This document shows, piece by piece, positions 16,876 through 24,698 of a stretch of 32,711 bases of DNA (positions are counted from its first letter, which is position 1; every line of letters starts with the position of its first letter). The notes under the pieces were generated by a model. The model had not been told where the DNA came from. It did no database searches and saw only the letters and a list, made by a program, of their open reading frames with translations. The stretch is taken from positions 1 to 32,711 of the forward strand of contig JAISLN010000271.1 of NCBI GenBank assembly GCA_031290835.1, read 5' to 3'. The translations under genes were made by a program, and so were the position numbers. The stretch comes from Prevotellaceae bacterium. GTDB lineage: Bacteria > Bacteroidota > Bacteroidia > Bacteroidales > UBA932.

Positions 16876-16883
16876 TATCTTTG
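16876..16883 (+). promoter_or_regulatory. -7 box for the AAA ATPase gene
   Basis: TATCTTTG is a perfect TAnnTTTG element. The position of a -33 element falls in the right arm of the last palindromic unit (16851-16860), so anything bound to or folded at that unit would touch the promoter. The leader to the ATG at 16969 is about 80 bases. Confidence 0.6.
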
Positions 16884-16968
16884 TGCGGCATTGCCTATAA
16901 TTAATTTTGACGTAAGTTCTGACGAATGAGCTACAAATAGTAGATTTAAATTATTAAAAATCAATGAG

Positions 16969-18102
16969 ATGATACAAAGGAAACTTTCCCAAATCATAGG
17001 AAAAGATTTTTTCAAGCAGAAAATCATAGTGATATTTGGCCCTCGGCAGGTAGGGAAAACGACTTTGCTGAAGCAAATCGTAGGGGATAGCGACAGCGTG
17101 CTGATGTTCAACTGCGATAATCTCGACGAACGCGCGGCGCTTGAAAATAAAACCTCCACAGAGCTACGGCATTTATTTGGGAATCATAAGATTGTAATGA
17201 TTGATGAGGCGCAGCGCGTGAAAAATATAGGTCTGACCCTAAAAATAGCCGCCGATACTATACACGATGTCCAAGTTATTGCTACGGGTTCTTCGTCGCT
17301 TGATATAGGGCACGAAATCAACGAGTCGGCTGCCGGAAGGCTGCTGGAATACAAGCTTTTTCCGTTCAGCTGGCAAGAATTAGCTACCTTATCGTCGGTG
17401 CAAGCCGAGCATCGCTTGCTGGAGTCGCGCATGATTTACGGCATGTATCCCGAAGTCGTTACTAATCCCGACGACGCAAAAAGAATCCTTAAAACTCTAA
17501 CCAATAGCTATTTGTATAAAAATTTACTTTCCTATAAAGAAATTAGAAAACCGGACATTCTGCAAAAGTTGGTACAAGCCATAGCGCTACAGCTGGGAAG
17601 CGAGGTGTCGTACAATGAGCTGAGCCGTTTGGTGGGCATAGACAAAGAAACGGTGGAAAATTACGTTGACTTGCTCGAAAAATGTTTTATAATATTTCGC
17701 TTAGGCTCCTTTTCCCGCAACCTGTGTAAGGAAATACGTAAAGGGAAAAAAATATACTTTTACGATAATGGAATACGCAACGCCATACTATTCAACTTTG
17801 CTCCTCTGTCGCTACGGCAGGATGTGGGGGCTTTGTGGGAAAACTTTATGGTGAGCGAACGCTTAAAGTACAACGCTTACCTTGGCTACTGTCCTCAAAG
17901 CTATTTTTGGCGTACGCAAGATCAGCAAGAAATAGATTTGATAGAAGAAGAAGATGGGCAGATAAAAGCCTACGAGTTTAAGTGGAATGCGAATTTAAAG
18001 AAGATTAAGCAGCCGACAACATTTACCGAAAGCTACCCGCAATCGCAATGGGAGGTGATTACCCCCGACAACTACCGCAGCTTCGTAGGGCATGAGCGCT
18101 AA
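16969..18102 (+). CDS. AAA family ATPase with DUF4143 domain
   Basis: The 377-residue protein has a Walker A motif GPRQVGKTT (24-32), Walker B IVMIDEAQ (75-82) and a sensor-like ATGSSSLDI (106-113) followed by AAGR. A winged-helix-like middle (about 195-260) leads to the DUF4143 C-terminal domain. In that domain E291, E321-x-D323 and E336-x-K338 (EFKW) resemble a PD-(D/E)XK nuclease core. The family is common and multi-copy in Bacteroidota and archaea; its cellular role is not established. The gene has its own promoter next to the 32-bp palindromic array and its own terminator, and stands alone, which suggests self-contained regulation or a mobile cassette. Length and motifs appear intact. 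Confidence 0.92.
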   Translation: MIQRKLSQIIGKDFFKQKIIVIFGPRQVGKTTLLKQIVGDSDSVLMFNCDNLDERAALENKTSTELRHLFGNHKIVMIDEAQRVKNIGLTLKIAADTIHDVQVIATGSSSLDIGHEINESAAGRLLEYKLFPFSWQELATLSSVQAEHRLLESRMIYGMYPEVVTNPDDAKRILKTLTNSYLYKNLLSYKEIRKPDILQKLVQAIALQLGSEVSYNELSRLVGIDKETVENYVDLLEKCFIIFRLGSFSRNLCKEIRKGKKIYFYDNGIRNAILFNFAPLSLRQDVGALWENFMVSERLKYNAYLGYCPQSYFWRTQDQQEIDLIEEEDGQIKAYEFKWNANLKKIKQPTTFTESYPQSQWEVITPDNYRSFVGHER

Positions 18103-18123
18103 ACCGTAGCATCGTATTTTTTT

Positions 18124-18153
18124 AGGCAGTGGCTATGCGCTACTGCCTTTTTT
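18124..18153 (+). terminator. Intrinsic terminator after the AAA ATPase gene
   Basis: AGGCAGTGGC and GCTACTGCCT form a 10-bp stem with one G-U pair and a TATGC loop, followed by six T bases. The T-run lies on the forward side only, so it serves the ATPase gene. Confidence 0.85.
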
Positions 18154-18163
18154 GGTGTAGCTT

Positions 18164-20134
18164 TCAGCTCAGCATCACCTGCCCGCCGGTAACCGGAATT
18201 GCCTGACCTGTTTCGCAGGTTTGCTCTACCGCGTAGAGTACCGCCTTTGCCACGTCTTCGGGCGTTGTGCCTTTTTTCATGGGTACCTGCGACATGTAGA
18301 AGTTGCGCACGTCCTCTACCGTTTTTGCGCCGGGCACTTTTCCGGCCTTCAGGTACTGCACAAACAAGCCGTTTTGGGGGTCGCTCCACAGCGGACCCTC
18401 GTAGAAATTTCCCGGACAAATGGCGTTGACCTTGATGCGGAAGGGCGCCAGCTCCAGCGCAAACGACTGCGTAAGCCCCACGCCGCCGAACTTTCCGCCG
18501 GCGTAGGCAAAGTTGGCCTTGCTGCCGCGCAGCCCCGACTTGGAGTTGATTTGGATAATATCGCCGTAGCTCGTATCGCTGTACCTGTTTTGCAGCTTCA
18601 TCACGCGCGCGGCAGCCCGCGTGCAGTAGAAGTAGGCGTTGTAGTTGATTTTTGTAACCAGCTCAAAGCTTTCGGGCGTCATGTCGTCCAAGCCTCCGGC
18701 GCGGAGAATACCGGCGTTGCTGATGAACACGTCCAGCCCGCCAAAGTTCCTGACGGTAGCCTCCATGAGGCTGTCTATGCTGCTGACGTCGACCACGTTG
18801 GCGCGGGCAAAAACCGCGCGGTTGCTTTTTGCCAGCTCGTTGAGCCGCTGCACGGCTTGCGCACCGGCGGCTTCGTTGAGGTCGGCAACCACAATGTTGG
18901 CGCCCTCCCTGATGAGGCATTGCGCAATGCCCTCGCCAAAGCCCTGCGCTGCGCCGGTAACAACAATGATTTTGTTTTCCGCGCGACCTGCGCCGACGCC
19001 TGCGCTGACTTTTCGCCGGTAGTTCTCCACCTCCCAGTGGTCAATAAAGTCCACCTGCGCCTGCGTCATGGGGTGCTCTCCGCCAAAGGACTGCGCGAGG
19101 AAAGCAATTTTCATCATGTCCAGAAAAACGTCCAGAATAACGTCGCATCCGGCGGCGTTGTCGCCCACCGCAACCAAGCCCACGCCTTTGATGAGCATTA
19201 CCTTTGGCGTGTATCCGTGCTGTCCTGTGTAGGCGTCGATTTTTTTCTCCGCAGCAAGCAAAACCGCCTCTTCGCTGCTGCCGTCAACGTAAATGTAGCT
19301 CGACTTGCAGTAAACAATGACGTCCGGCGAAAAGGGGCGGGATATTTTTTTGAAGCTCTCTTCGGAGCTTCCAAAGTAGCGCGTGAGCGCGTTGCTCGCC
19401 ACCTTCAGCGTTTTCAGGCTTTGCCGGCTTAGCATTGTGCGTATGGCGGGAATTACTTTTTGCACGCTTACGCCGGTCGGGCAGGCTTCGCAGCCGCTCT
19501 TCTCCGGCAGCGGCGTTGCAATGGCGGCTTCAATTTTCCCCAGCACTTCGTTGTACGCGGCTTTTACCTTTTCGGTGGAGTGGGCGCCTACAAAAATGCC
19601 GTGGTTTTGCAGCAGAATAGCTTCCGGCTCGGCGCCATGCTTTGCCTTGTAGCTTTTGATGCGGGTTTCCACCTCTTTGAAGAGCACGTATCCGGGGTCA
19701 ATGTAGGGAATGTAGAGCGCTTTGCTGCCAAGTATTTCGGCGGTTAGCTTTTCGGCGTTTTGTGCGCACATCAGGGCGTTGACCAGCGTGGGGTGGAGGT
19801 GCACCACAAAGCTTGCGCTCAGGGCGTTGTGCAGGGAAGTCTCCACGCTCGGTCGGCGATCTTTGGTGATGCAGGCTGCCGCCAGATCATTTTTCACCTC
19901 CTCCTCGCGCAGGGCGGGGTCGGTGGGGTATGTTTTTTCCGAAATCACGCTCAGCTTGCTGCGGTCGAGCACGGCAAAGCCGTCTTCGGTAATGGCGGCA
20001 AGGCTGTAGCCGCTTGCTTTTACCCAAAGCTTTTCGCTGTTTTTGTACGAGGTGTTGCCGCCGCCGGCAATCACGTAGCGGCTGTCTTTGCCGTAGAATT
20101 GTGAGATTTGTACGAGGTCTTCAATTTCTTTCAT
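18164..20134 (-). CDS. Bifunctional class II aldolase / short-chain dehydrogenase (L-rhamnulose-1-phosphate type)
   Basis: The 656-residue protein is a fusion. Residues 1-210 form a class II aldolase domain: GGGNTSYK at 25-31, a zinc-binding H112-x-H114 in VHLHPTLVNA, and H178 in LLQNHGIF. Residues 388-656 form a short-chain dehydrogenase with the NAD motif TGAAQGFG (393-400), SNAG near 473, S531 and the YxxxK pair Y544/K548. Relatives cleave L-rhamnulose-1-phosphate to dihydroxyacetone phosphate and L-lactaldehyde, and the second domain acts on the lactaldehyde. The protein has no signal peptide and is cytoplasmic. No rhamnose isomerase, kinase or transporter lies in the window, so this copy stands apart from any rhamnose operon. 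Confidence 0.9.
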   Translation of the reverse strand: MKEIEDLVQISQFYGKDSRYVIAGGGNTSYKNSEKLWVKASGYSLAAITEDGFAVLDRSKLSVISEKTYPTDPALREEEVKNDLAAACITKDRRPSVETSLHNALSASFVVHLHPTLVNALMCAQNAEKLTAEILGSKALYIPYIDPGYVLFKEVETRIKSYKAKHGAEPEAILLQNHGIFVGAHSTEKVKAAYNEVLGKIEAAIATPLPEKSGCEACPTGVSVQKVIPAIRTMLSRQSLKTLKVASNALTRYFGSSEESFKKISRPFSPDVIVYCKSSYIYVDGSSEEAVLLAAEKKIDAYTGQHGYTPKVMLIKGVGLVAVGDNAAGCDVILDVFLDMMKIAFLAQSFGGEHPMTQAQVDFIDHWEVENYRRKVSAGVGAGRAENKIIVVTGAAQGFGEGIAQCLIREGANIVVADLNEAAGAQAVQRLNELAKSNRAVFARANVVDVSSIDSLMEATVRNFGGLDVFISNAGILRAGGLDDMTPESFELVTKINYNAYFYCTRAAARVMKLQNRYSDTSYGDIIQINSKSGLRGSKANFAYAGGKFGGVGLTQSFALELAPFRIKVNAICPGNFYEGPLWSDPQNGLFVQYLKAGKVPGAKTVEDVRNFYMSQVPMKKGTTPEDVAKAVLYAVEQTCETGQAIPVTGGQVMLS

Positions 20135-20255
20135 AAGTAACAGATATTTAATATTTTACTATAAATTAAATGCAGGATTCACTAAGCTAAAAGTGGCAAT
20201 TTGAAACGCAGCCTACCAAAAAAATAAATTTGTCCATTCAAAAAATTGGCATAGC

Positions 20256-20290
20256 GGGTGCATTTGGCTCCGTCGATTTTCAATTCAGGG
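20256..20290 (+). repeat. Dispersed composite repeat, lead module only (copy 4)
   Basis: GGGTGCATTTGGCTCCGTCG followed by ATTTTCAATTCAGGG is the lead module of the repeat family. The palindromic part does not follow. It flanks the small antitoxin-like gene on its 3' side. Confidence 0.8.
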
Positions 20291-20317
20291 TGTATTTTTG
20301 CCGAAAGTTCGGCTTAG

Positions 20318-20611
20318 TCAGCGGGAGAGATGCTTCTTCAGCTCCCTATCAAAGGTGTATATCGTATGATTACCATACTTTTCTTTCACGTTAATAGCCC
20401 ACGCATTTTTCTCCTGCTCTGCTAAGGCGGGATTGGCATACTGCCTCAAGCATCCCTTCATGCTGCCGGTAGCGCGAAATGCCTCCAACGCTTCTTTTGC
20501 CTCAACCACGGGCAGCACAATAACTTCAACCTTGCCGTTTTGCATTTGTAGAGGTAGCTGCATAACGGATGAAAGCTGCTGCGCGTGCATTATTGTTCTA
20601 ACCATTTTCAT
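20318..20611 (-). CDS. Small antitoxin-like protein, function uncertain
   Basis: The 97-residue product has an N-terminal half typical of small Phd/DUF-type antitoxins (MQNGKVEVIVLPVVEAKE). The C-terminal half (KGCLRQYANPALAEQEKNAW then AINVKEKYG) matches proteins I remember as small putative antitoxins of Bacteroidota, but I cannot name the family. It has a promoter box 20 bases upstream. There is no toxin gene (PIN, RelE or similar) next to it: a repeat copy lies on each side, and the next gene is a methyltransferase. The start may be Met1, Met3 or Met8. Confidence 0.6.
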   Translation of the reverse strand: MKMVRTIMHAQQLSSVMQLPLQMQNGKVEVIVLPVVEAKEALEAFRATGSMKGCLRQYANPALAEQEKNAWAINVKEKYGNHTIYTFDRELKKHLSR

Positions 20612-20631
20612 GATAAAATTTTATTTTTCTG

Positions 20632-20639
20632 CAAATATA
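20632..20639 (-). promoter_or_regulatory. -7 box for the small antitoxin-like gene
   Basis: The reverse strand reads TATATTTG, a perfect TAnnTTTG box, 20 bases before the ATG at 20611. This supports the small gene as expressed. Confidence 0.55.
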
Positions 20640-20649
20640 GGCAAATTTT

Positions 20650-20755
20650 GGGTGCATTTGGCTACGTCGATTTTCAATTCAAACTGCTGCGAGCGTTAAT
20701 CCTAAATGCTGCTTCCTCTTTGCATCCCGGTAGGGATGTATCTCTCGGTAGAGAG
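20650..20755 (+). repeat. Dispersed composite repeat, copy 5
   Basis: This copy has GGTGCATTTGGCTACGTCGA, TTTTCAATTCAAACTGCTGC, a shortened AATCC segment, then TTTGCATCCCGGTAGGGATG with its trailing TATCTCTCGGTAGAGA. It lies directly after the end of the methyltransferase gene and in the same direction as copy 4, so the antitoxin-like gene lies between two direct copies. Confidence 0.85.
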
Positions 20756-20758
20756 GCA

Positions 20759-21820
20759 TTACGCTTGCAGCAATTGTGCTGCTTCCTTTTCCAAATTCAA
20801 AAAATCAAACCTTGTTTTTCCGGAAAATAAGTTGTCCTGAATTTTATCAATCTTCTCCTTGGTAATTTTAATAGCCAAATCAGACTGATCAATGCCTATC
20901 CATCGGCGATTGTTGAGCTGTGCGGCTTTCAAAGTTGTACCGCTACCACAAAAACAATCTAAAACTATGCTGCTTTCGTTAGACGAAGTTTTAACTATAA
21001 GATCTAACATTTCAGCGTTTTTTTCGGTTGGATAGTCGGGGTATTGCGGGTCTTTGAACTCCCAAATATCCTGTACGCGCATACCTTCGCGCTCGTCCGC
21101 ATAAATGATTTTTCGCGGATTTCCTTTTGAAGACCATTCGATTAAGCCGTCCCTATCCCACTGCTCCAAGGTGGCAACATCCGTACGCCAATGCCTGCCG
21201 ACAGGTGGTAAGAGGCCCTTGAAAGGTTGGTTGGATTTGCCGTTTTCAGTTTCTCCGGGTGCATGAATAGGGACGGTGGTGTATCTTCGTCCCTGTTTGT
21301 TTTTTTTTGAGAATAAAGCTTCCAAATCTTTTTCGGAATATTTTCTTCGCGGTTCGCTCCAAATTGGCGATAAGGCTTTGGAGTAGAACAATATCAAATC
21401 TTTAATATTTCCGTAGCCAACTCTGTCAAAATTTTTCGGATTGCATTTTATGCGGGTAATATCATTTCTAAAATTCTCAATACCAAATACTTCGTCCATC
21501 ATCACCTTAACGTAATGGCCAATTTTGTAGTCAATGTGCAAGTAAATCGACCCTTTTTCAGATAAAAGCTCTTTCAACAGCATTAATCTTGCTCGCAAAA
21601 ATTCAATAAAATCAGCGCCCTTCAGCGTATCGGCGTATGCAATGCTACCGTTTTTGGAGCTGCTGATGGTGGTTGCTCTTCCGTTGGTAATGGTAAAATT
21701 GCCGCCCGTAGCGTAAGGAGGGTCAATATAAACGAGGTCAATTTTTCCGCCAAATCCACTATTTAAAAGATATTGTAATCCTTGTAGATTGTCGGATTGT
21801 ATGAGCAGGTTATTGTTCAT
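20759..21820 (-). CDS. Beta-class DNA methyltransferase (N6-adenine/N4-cytosine), orphan
   Basis: The 353-residue protein begins with the catalytic motif IV DPPY (IDLVYIDPPYATGG, about 27-40) and carries the S-adenosylmethionine motif I near its C-terminus (DCFCGSGTT, about 295-303), followed by RRWIGIDQS. This order (IV before I, with the target-recognition region between) marks the beta class, as in Mod subunits of type III systems and many solitary enzymes. It transfers a methyl group to adenine or cytosine in an unknown DNA site. No restriction gene is beside it, so it is either an orphan or its partner lies elsewhere. It has its own promoter and the reading frame looks intact. Confidence 0.88.
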   Translation of the reverse strand: MNNNLLIQSDNLQGLQYLLNSGFGGKIDLVYIDPPYATGGNFTITNGRATTISSSKNGSIAYADTLKGADFIEFLRARLMLLKELLSEKGSIYLHIDYKIGHYVKVMMDEVFGIENFRNDITRIKCNPKNFDRVGYGNIKDLILFYSKALSPIWSEPRRKYSEKDLEALFSKKNKQGRRYTTVPIHAPGETENGKSNQPFKGLLPPVGRHWRTDVATLEQWDRDGLIEWSSKGNPRKIIYADEREGMRVQDIWEFKDPQYPDYPTEKNAEMLDLIVKTSSNESSIVLDCFCGSGTTLKAAQLNNRRWIGIDQSDLAIKITKEKIDKIQDNLFSGKTRFDFLNLEKEAAQLLQA

Positions 21821-21870
21821 AGCTATAAGCCTATGTATTCATTCCCAGTAAATTCTTACTTTAAGAGCTG

Positions 21871-21878
21871 CAAAGGTA
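21871..21878 (-). promoter_or_regulatory. -7 box for the DNA methyltransferase gene
   Basis: The reverse strand reads TACCTTTG, a TAnnTTTG box, 50 bases before the start codon at 21820. No -33 element is obvious. Confidence 0.5.
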
Positions 21879-21929
21879 TAAATTTTTTCCTATCTGCCCG
21901 ATAGAGGCCGGAAATGGCTCTTTCCCCCA

Positions 21930-24695
21930 CTATTCCTGTTTTTTAACAAACCGGCGGCACGCCGTTCTCCCCTCATCCATAACCAGCTTGATAAAATAAA
22001 CGCCCGTTTCGTAGCTATTCGTATTCAGCGTTGTAGTTCCGGCAAGCAAGTTGCCCGAAAACCGCTGCTTACCTGCCGAATCATACACCGATACGTACCC
22101 GCTTTGCGGAATGGCTATCGACAAATCGGTGGCTACCGGATTGGGGTAGAGGCGGATTTTATCCTCAGCTGCTTCGGTAGAAACAGCTGTTTTCACGAGC
22201 GAGGTAACCGCTATGTCGTCCCACCGGGCAAGCGCGCTATAGGCGCGTACCCCTACGCTTCCCGATGCAAAAGAGGCGTCGTTGTGGTCAATCTTAGGAT
22301 TCTTCATGTCATCCACATAAATTTTGATGTTGCTTTTTTGGGCTACAATACGGATGTGATACCACCGGTTGGAGTTGATATTTAGCTCCGCAGCTGCCAG
22401 CGCCTGCCAGCTTCCGTTTGCCTTGCCCAGCTCCACTTTTTTGCCGGAGCTGCTGATTCCAACATAGTAACCGCTGTATTCGTCGGGGCCAAACGACAGG
22501 CGGCTTGTCCGGAACATCAAACCGCCGTCGCCGTCGCCGTTTACCTGCACTTTGGCGTCGTAAGTAAAATCGGAAAAAGACGCGGCGGGATAAACCGATT
22601 TTGAGCAGGGATGGCTTGCCTCCACGTGGCCGGCAACGTATTCGCCGTTTTCCACACGAAAACTCCCGCCGTATTGCACCCAACCGGCCTGACCGTCGGA
22701 AAAGTCTTCCGCAAAGGCAGTCGCGCCCGAAGCCGGCGTACCGATATAGGGGAGGCAGGTGGCGCGAAGCGTTCCCGATCCGTACGGCGTCAGCGTAATT
22801 TGCTCCTCGCGCCCCCACGCCTCCACCGGGCTGAAGGGCGGGTCGGTGGCTATGCAAGCGTTGTGGGAATAAGTCCACGAGCTAAGCTTCCGGGCGGAAA
22901 CGCTCAGCGTAACCGGCGTGGTTGCCTGAATGTATGGATTTTCGGGCATTTCGCTTTTATTTACCCGGATAGAAGCTTCCGGATTGTCTTTGTCGATGAG
23001 CAGCGCATAGCTCCATGCCGAAACCGGAAAGACTTCGCATTCCCTGAAGCCATTGCCGTAATCGCTGCGAACAGACCATTCTTCTTCGATTTTGAGCGCG
23101 TAAACCAACGGCCCGCGCCGGATGCTGACCGCGTTGTTCACCTCCTCATGAGCGGTAATGGACATGGGAAAGCTTACCTCAACCCGGTCGTTGTTGCTCC
23201 ACGTTCGGTTTATCGCGTAAAAGGCGCCCGGCTCCACCCCGGTTTGCGCTACGCCGTTGACTTTGATTTGGGGCGATTTGCACCACGCCGGAATCCGGAG
23301 CTTCAAAGGAAAATGGACGGCTTCGGGTAGGGTCAGCCGAAAGGTTATTTCTTCATCAAAGGGGTAGTAGGTAGCTTCGGAAATCGTTATCGGTACGCTA
23401 TTCGCCACCAAAGCCGTAACCGTAGAGGGGCCGTAAGCCATGACCGCTAAACCATTGTCGGCAGTAGCCGCCCACATTGTTTTTACAAAATAGGGAAACC
23501 CCATGTGGAAATCGAAACGGCAGCAACCGTAGCCCGAATACGGGCCGGGCATGTTGCCGTTGTCGTAGCTTTGCGCAAAGGCGCTATATCCGTGCTTGCT
23601 GATTACCTGATTGGCCTGCTGGTAGTACTGCAACCCCTTGATGTCGCTTGTCAATCCTCCGGGCAGCGCGTTGAACGCCACTTTTTCCAGCTGGTCGCCA
23701 ATTGTCGCATCGCCGAGTATCATCTGGGCGGTTTCGCACGACTGCATTTGCTCCACAGCCGAGCACAGCTCCAAGCCGGTTAAGGACGATCGGCCGGCAA
23801 GCATTTCGTTTCCCGACTGCATGCCATGCGGCTGACCGTGTTCGCACAGCAAATGCTCCCTGCCGCGCATATAGGCTTCTTTGTCCGCCTGTGATTGCGA
23901 TTTCTGGTAGTAAATTGCCGGCATTTTCATGGCCTGCGGGATGTTTACGTTGTGCTTCGGTTGAAAATCCGCCTCAAACCGGTTGAACGTATTATTCGTA
24001 AAAATATCCGTCCAGCTGTAGGCCTGATTTTTCAGCTTGTCGGCCAGCTCGAGCAAGAAAGCGTCGCCCGTCCGGTTGTAGAGCCAAAAAACGATTTCGA
24101 TGTTATCGCCGGCTCTGGATTTTCCCCAGCTGCTTAGCGGTTGAGCGTCGATGGTGTTGTTTTGGTACTGAAAATACTGGGTAAAAAAGGGAATAGCGCG
24201 GGCGTCGTTCGTTGCCTCGTAGTAATCGCGAATGGCGTAAAGCATCGGCATTCGCGCCCACCAGTCGCTGTTGCCGGAGGGTCCGAAGTAACCGCTTGGC
24301 TGCTGGCTGTTCAGCGACCAGCTTATCCATTTTTGAGCTTTTTCCTTGAGGCTTTGGTCGTCCAAAACGTAGGCTAGGGCAACAAGCCCCTTTACGTAGT
24401 AGGGCGGACGCTCCCAGCTGTCGCCCGTTCCGCCCAGCCAATCGCAGCCGGGGCCTAAGTCGCCGTTGCCGCTGTATAGCGATTCGGCATGGCCGGTTAG
24501 CCCCTCTTTTTGCAGCTGAAGCTGCTTGAGCAACCAGCCCTCAGCTCTGACGGAGCCTACAGGCAAGGGAGTAAACGGGACTTCCGCCAAAGGAGGCCTG
24601 TTTTTGGTGTAGTTGTCGGCTTTTGTTGCAGAGGGAAACGAAAAAAGACAGCAAAGTACTGTCAGCAATAATGCGGGGGTGTGTGTTCTTTTCAT
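21930..24695 (-). CDS. GH127-like (DUF1680) glycosidase with lectin-like domain and type IX sorting domain
   Basis: The 921-residue protein has a signal peptide (1-26). A DUF1680/GH127-type alpha/alpha barrel and beta-sandwich run to about 640. The zinc-cysteine centre of GH127 beta-L-arabinofuranosidases is recognisable: E309-x-C311 in TGLELCSAVEQ and the C391-C392 pair in GYGCCRFD, and E297 in SGNEMLAG may be the acid/base. Next comes a LamG-like domain (about 662-835; DFSDGQAGWVQYGGSFRVEN), which may bind sugar. The last 75 residues (LYPNPVATDLSIAIP and on, ending FVKKQE) are a type IX secretion sorting domain, so it is sent to the cell surface. The sugar released is likely arabinose-like but not certain. 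It is 3 bases after the PHP-domain gene. Confidence 0.88.
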   Translation of the reverse strand: MKRTHTPALLLTVLCCLFSFPSATKADNYTKNRPPLAEVPFTPLPVGSVRAEGWLLKQLQLQKEGLTGHAESLYSGNGDLGPGCDWLGGTGDSWERPPYYVKGLVALAYVLDDQSLKEKAQKWISWSLNSQQPSGYFGPSGNSDWWARMPMLYAIRDYYEATNDARAIPFFTQYFQYQNNTIDAQPLSSWGKSRAGDNIEIVFWLYNRTGDAFLLELADKLKNQAYSWTDIFTNNTFNRFEADFQPKHNVNIPQAMKMPAIYYQKSQSQADKEAYMRGREHLLCEHGQPHGMQSGNEMLAGRSSLTGLELCSAVEQMQSCETAQMILGDATIGDQLEKVAFNALPGGLTSDIKGLQYYQQANQVISKHGYSAFAQSYDNGNMPGPYSGYGCCRFDFHMGFPYFVKTMWAATADNGLAVMAYGPSTVTALVANSVPITISEATYYPFDEEITFRLTLPEAVHFPLKLRIPAWCKSPQIKVNGVAQTGVEPGAFYAINRTWSNNDRVEVSFPMSITAHEEVNNAVSIRRGPLVYALKIEEEWSVRSDYGNGFRECEVFPVSAWSYALLIDKDNPEASIRVNKSEMPENPYIQATTPVTLSVSARKLSSWTYSHNACIATDPPFSPVEAWGREEQITLTPYGSGTLRATCLPYIGTPASGATAFAEDFSDGQAGWVQYGGSFRVENGEYVAGHVEASHPCSKSVYPAASFSDFTYDAKVQVNGDGDGGLMFRTSRLSFGPDEYSGYYVGISSSGKKVELGKANGSWQALAAAELNINSNRWYHIRIVAQKSNIKIYVDDMKNPKIDHNDASFASGSVGVRAYSALARWDDIAVTSLVKTAVSTEAAEDKIRLYPNPVATDLSIAIPQSGYVSVYDSAGKQRFSGNLLAGTTTLNTNSYETGVYFIKLVMDEGRTACRRFVKKQE

Positions 24696-24698
24696 ATT

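Noticed and set aside
18221-19432. A 403-codon forward frame opposite the aldolase/dehydrogenase gene
   Set aside because: It is an antisense shadow with no motif; the reverse-strand enzyme has intact active-site residues.
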